Assembly (NCBI GenBank): GCA_963662395.1 | Contig: OY759511.1 | Span: 682,001-746,000, forward strand | DNA: 64,000 bases | Direction of reading: 5' to 3' | From: JAPOXR01 sp963662395 | GTDB lineage: Bacteria > Pseudomonadota > Alphaproteobacteria > Rhodobacterales > Rhodobacteraceae | Shown: positions 1 through 9,237 of the stretch, one piece after another | Numbering within the stretch: position 1 is the first letter of the stretch | Layout of the letters: every line of letters begins with the position of its first letter | The notes under the pieces: generated by a model | What the model was told of the DNA's origin: nothing | Seen by the model: the letters and a program-made list of their open reading frames with translations, nothing else | Database searches by the model: none | Translations under genes and position numbers: made by a program

Positions 1-726
1 TATTGCCGGCCGGCCGCCGGGTCCCGGCAGAGGAAACGGGTGCGGATGATCCCGGCATCACCGGGCCGGGGGTGCTGGTCCCGGCGGGCAGGCGGTGGCG
101 GACCATCTTCCTGCCGCAATGCCTGCATCCGGGTGCCTCGAGGGTGGAGTCCGCATGTTCGGGAATGACCTCGAGGCCGTCGATGCCACTGCCGGGGCAG
201 CCGTCCCCGGGCGCCCGCCCGGTGCCGTCGATGCCGGCACCCTTCCGGCCGGCCGTCCCGACCGGCTTCGGGAACAGCCCGGCATGCCGGGTCCCGACAT
301 CGGCCATGCGCGCGGCAGGCCCGGGCAATTCACCGGCGGTGATCTCCCGCCGGCGGACCTCCTTGCCGTCACGCCGGCAGGCGGTGCAGCCGCCACTGCG
401 GATGCCGATGACCGGCGGATGCAGCCTGCCTCTCCTGCTCCCTGCTGCCCGGTCCGCCGGCGGGCAGGCGGCCGTGTTCCCCGGTCGCCCCGGCCGTGGC
501 GGCCGTGCCCTTTCAGGGACAATGGAGGCGGCAGTGCGACCCGAAGGCGCAGGAGCGGTGATCAGGCGGCGGGTGTCCGGTACCGGAGCTGCCTGTCGGA
601 GCAAAACAAGGGGGGCTGAAATCAGCCCGGACAACAAAAGCGGGTTACACCCGGCGGGCGGCCCTACCCTGAACATGATCTGGGAGACCGAATGGGTCAA
701 CAGAGCCAATCGCGGAAGAACAGCCA
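1..726. other. No supported gene (very GC-rich)
   Basis: Several open frames overlap here on both strands, but their products are low-complexity and rich in Arg, Pro, Gly and Ala, as expected of chance frames in very GC-rich DNA. I recognise no domain. A minus-strand frame contains a Cys-x2-Cys pair (CRHCG) that could be the relic of a zinc ribbon, but nothing around it supports a family. The piece may be decayed mobile DNA; I see no repeat or RNA gene in it. Confidence 0.5.
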
Positions 727-1173
727 ATGTATATTCTTTGGTTCTACTTGATTTTTGCGCTTATCTGGCCCGGCGCCCTCGTGTTTCTTATGGATGACAA
801 ACCCGGGGATTGGGAGATGGCCGCGATGCAATTCACCATGTTCGTGATCTTGCTGGGATGTTGCGCCGAAATGGCTTCCAAATCGAAGGGGTTGTTGTTG
901 GTGGTGCTTGTCTTTTCCGTGTTGTCCGGAATTCTCACGCACGCGGTGTACTACACCCAGCTCGGTCTTGTGCTGTCAAGCGATGGGAAGGTGTTCTACC
1001 CGGCGTGGAGGGATGCGCTGTATTTCAGCGTGGTGACGTTTACCACGCTTGGGTACGGAGACATGGCCCCGCGCGAGGAATACCGTTTGGTGGCGGGATT
1101 TCAGGCAATCTATGGCTACCTGTTCCTCGGTGCCCTGGTCGGGGTGCTGGTGGCTCTCTTCAATCGCAGGTGA
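727..1173 (+). CDS. Two-TM potassium channel family protein
   Basis: A 148-residue inner-membrane protein. A long hydrophobic N-terminal region (about residues 1-95) is followed by a pore loop carrying the K+ selectivity filter TTLGYGD (in FTTLGYGDMAP, near residue 115) and a final hydrophobic helix ending in FNRR. The filter is diagnostic of ion-channel family (Ion_trans_2-like) proteins that conduct potassium. No cytoplasmic RCK/TrkA_N domain follows, so gating cannot be inferred. The extra N-terminal helices make it slightly longer than a minimal pore module. It stands alone, with decayed mobile DNA on its right. The start is the ATG at 727. Confidence 0.85.
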   Translation: MYILWFYLIFALIWPGALVFLMDDKPGDWEMAAMQFTMFVILLGCCAEMASKSKGLLLVVLVFSVLSGILTHAVYYTQLGLVLSSDGKVFYPAWRDALYFSVVTFTTLGYGDMAPREEYRLVAGFQAIYGYLFLGALVGVLVALFNRR

Positions 1174-1175
1174 TG

Positions 1176-1283
1176 CTACAATGCAGCACCGACGAAGGTG
1201 ACCAGGATGCCGATGCCGGCCAGCGTAACGAGCGCAACACGCAGGTGAATGAGCTTGATGGCCATCGCAATTATCTCGGACAT
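1176..1283 (-). CDS. Possible one-helix small protein
   Basis: A 35-codon frame starting MSEIIAM and ending in a hydrophobic run (VALVTLAGIGILVTFVGAAL) that could form one transmembrane helix. It converges on the potassium channel gene with a 2-bp gap. Only the composition supports it; I recognise no family and it may be chance. Confidence 0.2.
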   Translation of the reverse strand: MSEIIAMAIKLIHLRVALVTLAGIGILVTFVGAAL

Positions 1284-1352
1284 GTTTTCCGGTTGTGGTG
1301 GTTCCAGTATAGGTATGTCCTGGAAAGTTTGCAAGGATTTCGGGGCTAGCGC

Positions 1353-1598
1353 CAGTAATTCCAATCATTCCGTCATGTCCTGACTTTCAGCATGTTCAGC
1401 CTGTGTTCGGGGGGCTTGTGCATGGCCGGCACATGGTGCCGGCGGTGCCTCACGGAGGCTGTTCGGGCAACTTGTTGGTGGTGATGGTCTCGAGGCACCA
1501 ACGAGCCTCCGGAGCGCCCTCCGTGAGGCAACACAAGCCCCCGGAACGAAACCGAAACCCCCGAAAGTCAGGACATGGGTGAATAATCGGAATTGCTG
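1353..1598. repeat. Long imperfect palindrome (MITE-like)
   Basis: The outer 36-bp arms 1353-1388 and 1563-1598 are inverted copies with about six mismatches; both contain CATGTCCTGACTTTC on the same side. Inside them, a GGGGGCTTGTG block near 1410 pairs with CACAAGCCCCC near 1532, and GCCTCACGGAGG near 1447 pairs with CCTCCGTGAGGC near 1518. The whole 246-bp stretch can therefore fold into one long hairpin. It has no convincing coding frame. It looks like a small non-autonomous element, but no target duplication was identified. Confidence 0.6.
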
Positions 1599-1667
1599 TC
1601 TCGATGAGTTCCAACTTGACGGCTTCTGTCATCCGGTCATCGCAGCCGCCGGCGGCCCGGGGATCCC

Positions 1668-2060
1668 TCACGACCACGGAAAGCACTTCGCGGCCACATG
1701 ATCGGCGGCCTCGCGGTCCCGATCGTTGCCGTTCCACAGATCGAGGCAGGTGACGACCGGATTGGTGCAAGAGATGCCCGGTGCCGGCTCAACGGCGTCT
1801 TCGAACAGGGTCTCGTCGTCGGGGATGTGCAGGAGGACGTTGGCTCCCCGTGCGGCATGGGTCAGTCGAAGCGCCTCCTGCAGTATCCGCGCCCCGGCTT
1901 CGTCTGCACAGAAGCCATGCGTGCCGCCTCGGACGCATGGCGCAATCCACTCGGCAGCCGAGTTGGAGGCGCAGATCGCGCGCGGTGACTGCGGTCCCGG
2001 GTTCAGGTTTCCCGACAGGCGATCGCGCAGCCGGTCCCCGTGGAGAACCGTGTATCCGCC
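1668..2060 (-). pseudogene. AbiEi-like antitoxin C-terminal remnant
   Basis: About 130 codons beginning GGYTVLHGDRLRD and ending DREAADHVAAKCFPWS. The pattern of an HGxRLRD block, a central GANVLLHIPDDE strand and a final NPVVTCLDLW helix resembles the C-terminal part of type IV antitoxins of the AbiEi family (transcriptional repressors paired with AbiEii nucleotidyltransferase toxins). The winged-helix N-terminus is missing: upstream codons in this frame are out-of-frame integrase sequence. No AbiEii partner is present. The family call rests on my reading of motifs and is tentative. Confidence 0.35.
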
Positions 2061-2104
2061 GATGCGATGGCCCGCGGGTTGACGGTGGTTCTGGCGCCAG
2101 GATT

Positions 2105-2493
2105 TCAGTAGCGCATCCGGAGTGCCTGGTTGGCCGCCGCCGGCGTGTCGCGCCACCCGTGATGGAGCCCGGTCGCGTCTTCCGGCGCGACATCCGTCAG
2201 CGCCCTGCTCCCCGGCACCGGCAGGATATGACAGTCGATGGACATGTGGTCGTTCGTCGCCGCCCCCGGCTTGCAGCGCGTCGCGACATGATCCTTCAGA
2301 CAGAGTTCCACCTAGTCGGCGACGGTGGGTTCCGGCACCGGCTCCGGCGGCCCGGGGTCCTCGCCCCGCTTGGTGCGGTCGATGGCCGCCGCCTCTTGGC
2401 GGCGCTCCTCGACGGTCCTGTCGCCGACCGACCCAGGGGTGGCCAGCTTCAGGCCTGTGGGGCCCCTCGACTGGACGATAAGGATTCAGGTCA
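2105..2493 (-). pseudogene. Tyrosine integrase N-terminal remnant
   Basis: The minus strand reads from an arm-binding-like part (VEERRQEAAAIDRTKRGEDP) through an in-frame TAG near 2312 to a core-binding domain (LKDHVATRCKPG, HILPVPGSRALTDV, LHHGWRDTPAAANQALRM). This is typical of phage or island tyrosine integrases with a DUF4102-type N-terminus. The catalytic domain with its R-H-R-Y residues is absent, so the gene is dead. It lies 240 bp upstream of topA and probably marks an old integration event; no att site was recognised. Confidence 0.65.
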
Positions 2494-2731
2494 TGCTCAT
2501 GTGTGAAGACTCGCTGGCAAGACGCCTGGTTGGTCCCTGGTATCACCGGTCGCTGCCATGGAGATCGGTCCTGTTGTTTCGCCGGATGGATGCCGGAGTT
2601 GCATGATGGACGCGCTGCCCAGACCTTCCCACCGAAAAGCGCGGCTGCTTCCGGTCACGGCATTGACACCATTTGCAATCTGCAGGATTGACACCAATTC
2701 AGTTTGATTGCTTCCTTGCCGAAAGCGTTTC

Positions 2732-5278
2732 ATGCCCGTTGTCATCGTCGAGTCACCTGCAAAAGCCCGGACCATCGAAAGATATCTGGGGCCTGGCCAC
2801 CGGGTGCTGGCATCGTTTGGCCATATCCGCGATCTGCCGGAAAAGAATGGATCGGTGGATCCGGACCATGATTTTTCCATGCGGTGGATGATCCAGGCCA
2901 AGGCGAAGGAGCGCGTCAAGGCGATTGCCGATGCCCTCAAATCCGACCCGGAACTGGTGCTGGCCACCGACCCGGACCGGGAGGGCGAGGCGATCAGCTG
3001 GCATGTCCAGGAGGTGCTGTCCAGACGCCGCGGTGTCAGGATCGAGGGCCAGCCAAAGCGGGTTGTCTTCAACGCGGTCACCAAATCGGCGGTTCTGGAT
3101 GCCATGCAGAATCCGAGGACGGTGGACATGCGGCTGGTCGATGCCTACCTGGCCAGGCGCGCCCTTGACTACCTGGTCGGCTACAACCTGTCGCCGGTGC
3201 TGTGGAAGAAGCTTCCCGGTGCCCGCTCGGCCGGGCGGGTGCAGTCGGTCTGCGTCCGCCTGATCGTCGAGCGGGAGGCCGAGATCGAGGCGTTCAAGGC
3301 CAGGGAATTCTGGAGCATCATTGCCAGGGTCGAGACCGAAAAGGGCGAGGCGTATTTTGCCAGGCTCTCCATCCTCGACGGAAGGAAACTCGGTGAGCAC
3401 GACATTGCAACCGGTGACGAGGCGGATGCTGCCATGGGCAAGGTGCTGAATTCCCGGTTCCGCCTGGACAGCCAGGACAGCAAGATCAGGACGCGCAACC
3501 CCCTTGCCCCGTTCGTGACTGCCACGCTGCAGCAGGATGCAAGCTCGCGGTTGAAGTCGAATCCCCGCAAGACCATGGGAACGGCGCAAAAACTCTACGA
3601 GGCGGGGCTCATTACCTATATGCGCACCGATGGTATCGAGATGGCACCGGAAGCACTCGCTGCGGTGCGCCGGGAGATCAAGGGCCGCTTCGGCGCCGAC
3701 TACCTTCCGGGCAAGCCCCGCCATTTCAAGAACAAGGCCCGGAACGCCCAGGAGGCGCATGAGTGCATTCGCCCCACCAACCTCTCGCTTGATGTATCGG
3801 GGCTGAAGATCGGTGATCCCGACCAGCGGCAGCTCTATGATCTGATCTGGAAACGGACGATCGCAAGCCAGATGAATCCGTCCCGCTTCCTGCAGACCAA
3901 CTGCAATCTTCTGTCGGAGGATGGGCAGACCGGCTTGCGGGCGGTCGGCAATGTCATGCAATTCGACGGATACCGCAAACTCTATCAGGAGAGCGGGCAA
4001 GCGCCAGCCGGCGCCAAATCCCGGCCCGGGAGCCCGGCCGGCGGGTCCGAGGAGGAGGGGCAGGACGGGAAGAATGCCGAGCTTCCGGTGATGTCCGAAG
4101 GCGACCGGATGGATGTCCGGACCGCGCAGCCGAAGCAGCATTTCACCAAGCCTCCGCCGAGATTCACCGAGGCCTCGCTGGTCAAGAAGATGGTCGAGCT
4201 GGGGATCGGTCGCCCGTCGACATATTCCTCGATCGTGGCCACCATCCAGGACCGCGGCTATGTCCGGCAGGAGAAAGGCAGCCTGCATCCGCAGGGGATC
4301 GGACGGATGCTGAACAGCTTCCTCGTGACCTATTTCGGGCGCTATGTCGGCTACGAGTTCACGGCCGGCCTCGAACAGGAACTCGATGATGTATCGGCCG
4401 GACGCAAGGACCGCCTTGATGTCCTGGACCGGTTCTGGCGGGATTTCACCGCCGCCATCGACGATACCAGTGACCTGCGGATCGGTGCGGTCCTTGACCA
4501 GTTGACAGACATCCTGGTGCCGCAGCTGTTTCCCGACGCTGTTGCCGAAGGTGACGCCCGGGTCTGTCCACATTGTGGGATCGGCCGAATCCGGCTCCGC
4601 ACCGGCCGCAAATCCGGTGCATTTCTTGGTTGCTCGAACTATCCCGAATGCCAGTTCGTCCGTTCAATTGATGGCGGGAGTGATGTTGCGCCAGGCGATG
4701 TCCCGGCACGGCGCGAGCTTGGCACCGATCCCGAAACCGGACTGGATGTCACGGCGCGGGTCGGCCGATTCGGGCCGTATCTGCAGCTCGGGGAGGCGAA
4801 GGGGGCAAAGGACAAGCCGAAGCGGTCCAGCATCCCCAAGGGAATCGATGAGGCGGCCATTACCCTCGACATGGCGCTGGCCCTGCTGGCGCTGCCGCGC
4901 AAGGTCGGAGACCATCCGGAAGATGGCGAGCCGGTCGAGGTTGGCATCAGCCGGTTCGGACCATTCGTCCGCCATGACAGCAAATACGCCACCCTGAACG
5001 ATCCGAACGAGCTGTTCACGCTGGGAATGAACCGGGCAATCGAATTGCTGGCGAGCAGCAAACGGGGAGGACGCGGCCGCAAGACGCAGCGCGAGATCGT
5101 AGCCCTTGGCGATCATCCCGACGAGGGCGGCGCCATCCGGGTGCTTGATGGGCGCTATGGTCCCTACATAAAATGGAACAGAGTCAACGCCTCCATCCCG
5201 TCCGGTGTCGACCCGTCGACGCTGTCGCTGGACCAGGCAGTGGAGCTGATCGCCGCAAAGCGAAATTCCCGGTCATGA
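2732..5278 (+). CDS. topA: DNA topoisomerase I
   Basis: Type IA topoisomerase that relaxes negative supercoils by passing a strand through a transient 5'-phosphotyrosine break. The 848-residue product starts MPVVIVESPAKA with the Toprim domain, including the metal-binding DPDREGEA loop near residue 85. The catalytic tyrosine is Tyr296 in LITYMRTDG. A Cys4 zinc finger (CPHC...CSNYPEC) lies near residue 620, followed by three C-terminal repeats of the GRFGPYLQLG type (also RFGPFVRH and GRYGPYIK) that bind single-stranded DNA. I chose ATG 2732 over a TTG eight codons upstream because homologues begin with this motif. The stop overlaps the start of mce by ATGA, so the two are probably translationally coupled. 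Confidence 0.97.
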   Translation: MPVVIVESPAKARTIERYLGPGHRVLASFGHIRDLPEKNGSVDPDHDFSMRWMIQAKAKERVKAIADALKSDPELVLATDPDREGEAISWHVQEVLSRRRGVRIEGQPKRVVFNAVTKSAVLDAMQNPRTVDMRLVDAYLARRALDYLVGYNLSPVLWKKLPGARSAGRVQSVCVRLIVEREAEIEAFKAREFWSIIARVETEKGEAYFARLSILDGRKLGEHDIATGDEADAAMGKVLNSRFRLDSQDSKIRTRNPLAPFVTATLQQDASSRLKSNPRKTMGTAQKLYEAGLITYMRTDGIEMAPEALAAVRREIKGRFGADYLPGKPRHFKNKARNAQEAHECIRPTNLSLDVSGLKIGDPDQRQLYDLIWKRTIASQMNPSRFLQTNCNLLSEDGQTGLRAVGNVMQFDGYRKLYQESGQAPAGAKSRPGSPAGGSEEEGQDGKNAELPVMSEGDRMDVRTAQPKQHFTKPPPRFTEASLVKKMVELGIGRPSTYSSIVATIQDRGYVRQEKGSLHPQGIGRMLNSFLVTYFGRYVGYEFTAGLEQELDDVSAGRKDRLDVLDRFWRDFTAAIDDTSDLRIGAVLDQLTDILVPQLFPDAVAEGDARVCPHCGIGRIRLRTGRKSGAFLGCSNYPECQFVRSIDGGSDVAPGDVPARRELGTDPETGLDVTARVGRFGPYLQLGEAKGAKDKPKRSSIPKGIDEAAITLDMALALLALPRKVGDHPEDGEPVEVGISRFGPFVRHDSKYATLNDPNELFTLGMNRAIELLASSKRGGRGRKTQREIVALGDHPDEGGAIRVLDGRYGPYIKWNRVNASIPSGVDPSTLSLDQAVELIAAKRNSRS

Positions 5279-5676
5279 TCGATCGGCTCAACCATGTGGC
5301 AATTGCGGTTCCCGACATCGGCAAGGCGGTGGAGACCTGCCGCAATGCCTTCGGTGCAACCGTGTCCGAGCCGCGACCGATGCCCGGGCACGGCGTTACC
5401 GTGGCCTTCGTCGAGCTGTCCAATACCCGCATCGAGTTGATGGAGCCTCTCGGCGAGTCCAGCCCGATTGCCGAATTCCTGAAGCGGAACCCGTCCGGCG
5501 GAATACACCACATCTGCTGCGAGACCCCCGACATTGCCGACGCCGCAGATCGGGCCGGAAGGCACGGGCGAATTCTCGGGGACGGAGACCCGAAGATCGG
5601 CGCCCATGGCAAACCGGTCCTGTTCCTGCATCCCGGGGATTTCCTCGGGACGTTGTTCGAGTTCGAGGAATCATGA
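5275..5676 (+). CDS. mce: Methylmalonyl-CoA epimerase
   Basis: A 133-residue VOC-superfamily enzyme that interconverts (S)- and (R)-methylmalonyl-CoA, feeding propionyl-CoA carbon into succinyl-CoA. The double beta-alpha-beta-beta-beta fold is visible as two halves. Likely metal ligands are His7 (LNHVAIAV), the His in GGIHHICCE and the Glu near the end (LFEFEES). Length is typical. The start ATG overlaps the topA stop (ATGA). The next gene, DUF1467, is a usual neighbour of mce in alphaproteobacteria, which supports both the function and the taxon. Confidence 0.93.
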   Translation: MIDRLNHVAIAVPDIGKAVETCRNAFGATVSEPRPMPGHGVTVAFVELSNTRIELMEPLGESSPIAEFLKRNPSGGIHHICCETPDIADAADRAGRHGRILGDGDPKIGAHGKPVLFLHPGDFLGTLFEFEES

Positions 5677-5679
5677 GCG

Positions 5680-5961
5680 ATGTCGATCGGCGCGGCACTG
5701 GTTCTCTATGCAGTCATCTGGTTCATGTGCCTGTTCGTCGCCCTTCCCTTCAGGATCAGAACCCAGATCGATGACGGCAAGATCGTCCCTGGAACGCCTC
5801 CGTCGGCGCCGGTTGATCCGGGCCTCAGGACCAAGGTCAAATGGACGACGATTGCCGCCACCCTGATCTGGCTTCCGATTGCCGGCATCATTGCCTCCGG
5901 CTGGGTCACCATCGAGGCCATCGACGTGTTCGGTCGCTGGGGTGACGGCAGCTACGGTTGA
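5680..5961 (+). CDS. DUF1467 family membrane protein
   Basis: A 93-residue protein with a transmembrane helix at about residues 4-24 and a second at about 55-75, separated by a short polar loop (RIRTQIDDGKIVPGTPP). This is the DUF1467 pattern of alphaproteobacteria, where the gene commonly follows mce and precedes proS or lol genes. Function is unknown. It begins 3 bp after the mce stop and is almost certainly cotranscribed with it. Confidence 0.88.
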   Translation: MSIGAALVLYAVIWFMCLFVALPFRIRTQIDDGKIVPGTPPSAPVDPGLRTKVKWTTIAATLIWLPIAGIIASGWVTIEAIDVFGRWGDGSYG

Positions 5962-6536
5962 TTCCTTGCCGGTTCCCGTTCGGCCGCTGGGATTTCGAGA
6001 GCATGCAGGGCGGCAAGGACCGGCCCTGGGCATGTCGGTCCCGGCGGGAGGCCACCTGTCCGGAACAACGCGATGGAGCGTCAATGTGGATGACAGGGCG
6101 GGTCTTTACGCTTCAGCTTCACATTCCGACATTGACCAGAATTTCCTGATCGCGCCACCCTGGGTTATCCCTGCGAAGAATTTCAGAACGTCAGCCTTGG
6201 GTGTATCGAGCATGTCCAGTTGGTATCACTGTCTTGACCCTAACGCGACAGCCTCTGCCAGGTGACTGATTTACATCAATAGATCCTGTCATGGTAACCT
6301 TGGGGCTGTCACCTGTGCGGGTGTCACAAGCTTCGAGGGGCCGGGTCCTGGCCTTGCGGAAGGTGATGTGGCGGCTTGTGATCCGGGTGGCGAAGGCGCC
6401 GGGGTGACAGATCGGATGACGCTGCGCCCTTCGCCCGGAGGGAACCCGCTCCGGTCTCTGCATCCTTGCCACATGGGTTCGCTTTGTCTAGGTTTTGCCG
6501 GCAGCCCCGATGCGGGGCACAAGGGACAGGGATGAG
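5962..6536. other. Intergenic region, no supported gene
   Basis: 575 bp separate the topA operon from the aminotransferase gene. A minus-strand 35-codon frame (6106-6213, starting MLDTPKADVLKFFAG) is the only frame with protein-like composition; I cannot support it as a gene. The promoter of the amine-catabolism operon should lie in the right part, but no clear -35/-10 pair was recognised. Confidence 0.4.
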
Positions 6537-7940
6537 ATGACCGAGCTTGAATTGCGGAACGACGCAGCCCATGAAGCCTGGGAAATGGACCGGCGGCACT
6601 GCCTGCACCCGTTTCATGATTTCGGCAGCTTTGACGACAATGGCGCGCTGATCGTCTCCCGCGGTGCCGGCAGCGAGGTGACCGATGCGAGGGGGGCAAC
6701 CTATCTCGATGCCATCGGCGGGCTGTGGTGCACCAATATCGGCCTGGGGCGCGAGGAAATGGCCGAGGCGATTGCCGAGCAGGTCCGGAAGCTTGCCTAC
6801 ACCTCGACCTTTACCGACATGACCAATGAGCCGGCAGCACGATTGTCGGCGAAGCTGGCCGAGCTTGCCCCGGGAGATCTGAACCGGGTGCATTTCGCCA
6901 CTGGCGGCTCCACGGCCGTCGACAGCGCTTACCGGCTCGTGCATTTCTACCAGCAATGTGCCGGGCGGCCGGACAAGATTCACGTCATCGCCAGGCGCCA
7001 ATCCTATCACGGCTCGACCTTTGCCTCGATGTCGATCGGCTACAAGATTGCCGACCGGCAGCAGGGATTCACCTATATCGAGGATACCATCCACCATGTA
7101 TCGGAGCCGGACATCTACCGGGCGCCGGACGGGATGAACGAGGCGGAATTCTGCGACTTCCTGGTGGCGGAGTTCGAGGACAAGATTGCCGAAATCGGTC
7201 CGGACCGGGTTGGCGCCTTCTTTGCCGAGCCGGTGATGGGGGCCGGGGGCGTGCTGGTTCCGCCGGCAGGCTACCTGCCGAGAATGCGCGAGGTTTGCCG
7301 CCTGCACGACATTCTCTACGTGTCCGACGAGGTCGTCACCGCGTTTGGCCGCCTCGGCCACTGGTTCGCGTCGGAGGATGTGTTCGGGATCGTGCCGGAC
7401 ATCATCACCTCCGCCAAGGGGTTGTCATCCGGATATCTGCCAATCGGAGCGGCGATCTATTCCGACCGCATCCACGAGGTCATTTCGGCCGACAAGTCAC
7501 GTGTCTATACCAGCGGGTTTACCTATGCCGGTCACCCGGTCTGTTGCGCTGCCGCCCTCAAGAACATCGAGATCATCGAAAGGGAGTCGATTCTCGAACA
7601 CTCGCGGGAGGTCGGCAGCTATTTCGGGGAGAGGCTCGACGAGCTGGGCGACCTGCCGATCGTCGGCAACGTGCGCGGCCTGGGCCTGATGCGCTGCGTC
7701 GAGAACGTCCGTGACAAGGACAGCAAGCAGATGTTTCCCGATCATGTCGGGATCGCGACCCGGATATCGGATGCGGCGGAGAAGCTGGGGGTGCTGGTGC
7801 GGCCGATCGGCCGGCTGAACATCATGTCACCGCCGCTGGTCATCACCCGCGAGGAAATCGACCAGGTCGTCTCCAGGCTGGGACAGGCCATCGAACAGGT
7901 GCATGGCGATCTGAAGCGGGAAGGTCATGTCCCCGGATAG
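6537..7940 (+). CDS. Class III PLP aminotransferase (pyruvate type)
   Basis: A 467-residue fold-type I, class III aminotransferase of the omega-amino acid or taurine:pyruvate group. The Schiff-base lysine is Lys294 in TSAKGLSSGYLPIGA, the PLP-ring aspartate lies in VSDEVVTAFGRLG, and the phosphate-binding region is TGGSTAVDSAYR. It moves an amino group from an amine or omega-amino acid to pyruvate or a similar keto acid in the cytosol. The following Rieske oxygenase and polyamine-type ABC transporter suggest the donor is imported by that transporter; the exact substrate is not visible. The start is ATG 6537; an upstream in-frame GTG-type start is less likely. Confidence 0.9.
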   Translation: MTELELRNDAAHEAWEMDRRHCLHPFHDFGSFDDNGALIVSRGAGSEVTDARGATYLDAIGGLWCTNIGLGREEMAEAIAEQVRKLAYTSTFTDMTNEPAARLSAKLAELAPGDLNRVHFATGGSTAVDSAYRLVHFYQQCAGRPDKIHVIARRQSYHGSTFASMSIGYKIADRQQGFTYIEDTIHHVSEPDIYRAPDGMNEAEFCDFLVAEFEDKIAEIGPDRVGAFFAEPVMGAGGVLVPPAGYLPRMREVCRLHDILYVSDEVVTAFGRLGHWFASEDVFGIVPDIITSAKGLSSGYLPIGAAIYSDRIHEVISADKSRVYTSGFTYAGHPVCCAAALKNIEIIERESILEHSREVGSYFGERLDELGDLPIVGNVRGLGLMRCVENVRDKDSKQMFPDHVGIATRISDAAEKLGVLVRPIGRLNIMSPPLVITREEIDQVVSRLGQAIEQVHGDLKREGHVPG

Positions 7941-7992
7941 CTGGCCGGAGCACCATGTCTGACCTGTCGCTCAGCCAGCGGACCGGGCCCGC

Positions 7993-9237
7993 ATGAACAC
8001 GGCCAGGGCAGAGCCGACCCCGTCCCTTGCCGGGCCGGCGCTGCGGCCACCTGCCGATTGGGACCGGAGCGGCCTTCCGGGCTGGACATATTTTTCCGAG
8101 GAATTGCTGGCTCTCGAACGGGACCGTATTTTCCGGACCCACTGGCAGTTTGCATGCCACGTCAATGATGTTGCCGGACCGGGAGATTTCAGCACCTTCG
8201 ACATTGCCGGCGAACGGGCATTGATCGTCCGGGGCCATGATGGTTCGTTGCGGGCGTTTCACAATCTGTGCCGGCACCGCGGCTCGCGGGTGGTGGCCGA
8301 CCGTCGAGGGACTTGCCGGCAATCGCTGGTGTGCCCCTATCATGGCTGGACCTACAATCTCGACGGCACCCTGCGCGGGGCGGCCAGGAGCGATACGTTC
8401 CCGCCGCTCGATGCGCGTGGCCGGGGGCTGAAGCCGGTCGAGATGGAAACCTGGAGGGGGCTGGTCTTCGTGCGGTTCCGGCCCGGCCCGCAACTGCCGG
8501 TCTGTCACATCCTTGGCGGCGTCGATGATGAAATCGAGCCCTATGGCCTTGCCGGGCTCGTTCCTGCCGGGAACAGCAGCTACGAGGACGAGATCGAGGT
8601 GAACTGGAAGTCGGTCCGCGATGTCGACAATGAGGGCTACCATGTCCGGCAGGCCCATCCCGGGCTGCATGATCTCTATGGCGACCGGTATTTCGACGAG
8701 CCGTATGTCAGCGGGGTGGCGAGGTCGGTCGGGCCGTTCAACGAGGCGCCGCCCCGGCTGTGGTCGGTGCGGGCCTACCGGAACATCCTGCCCGAGGCCA
8801 CCTGGCTGCCGGAGCCCTATCGTCATGCCTGGCTCTATGTCGGCATGTTTCCGAACCTTGTCCTCGGCTTCTATCCGGACAGCGTGATCTTCTATCAGGA
8901 AGTCCCGCTATCGGCGACGCGGACCATCCAGCGCGGCGGTGTCTACCGGCGGGCCCGCGAATCCCGCCATCTGCGCCTTGCCCGCTACCTGAGCGGGCGC
9001 ATCGACCGTGACGCGGTCGAGGAAGACCGGTTGCTGGCCAAATGGTCCTGCGAAGCCGCATTCTCCTCGGCCTATGATGGCATCCTGATGTCGGATCTCG
9101 AATACGGAATGCGATCCTTTCATGATCACCTGCGGGAACTTGTCCCGGCCCTCGGCGAGGCGGAGGAACCTGCCGCCGGCACATTACAGGCGGTCAATTC
9201 CCGGCTGCTTGCGGGAATGAAGCCGTGCCGGGTCTAG
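7993..9237 (+). CDS. Rieske oxygenase alpha subunit
   Basis: A 414-residue ring-hydroxylating-type oxygenase. The [2Fe-2S] ligands are Cys93-x-His95 and Cys114-x2-His117 (CRHRG...CPYHGW). The mononuclear iron site is indicated by DVDNEGYHVRQAHPGL, with two His and a preceding Asp. The C-terminal catalytic domain resembles the quaternary-amine demethylases and monooxygenases (glycine-betaine GbcA, carnitine CntA, stachydrine-type) more than aromatic dioxygenases. That sub-assignment is inference. A reductase partner is not encoded nearby. The gene sits between the aminotransferase and the ABC permease, which it overlaps by 13 bp, so it belongs to the same operon. Confidence 0.88.
   Translation: MNTARAEPTPSLAGPALRPPADWDRSGLPGWTYFSEELLALERDRIFRTHWQFACHVNDVAGPGDFSTFDIAGERALIVRGHDGSLRAFHNLCRHRGSRVVADRRGTCRQSLVCPYHGWTYNLDGTLRGAARSDTFPPLDARGRGLKPVEMETWRGLVFVRFRPGPQLPVCHILGGVDDEIEPYGLAGLVPAGNSSYEDEIEVNWKSVRDVDNEGYHVRQAHPGLHDLYGDRYFDEPYVSGVARSVGPFNEAPPRLWSVRAYRNILPEATWLPEPYRHAWLYVGMFPNLVLGFYPDSVIFYQEVPLSATRTIQRGGVYRRARESRHLRLARYLSGRIDRDAVEEDRLLAKWSCEAAFSSAYDGILMSDLEYGMRSFHDHLRELVPALGEAEEPAAGTLQAVNSRLLAGMKPCRV

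Noticed and set aside
1..640. Possible zinc-ribbon transposase remnant on the minus strand
   Set aside because: Only one CxxC pair and no other motif; frames are low in complexity.
2753..4573. 606-codon minus-strand open frame
   Set aside because: It is antisense to topA, which has full family motifs; long antisense frames are expected in GC-rich codons.
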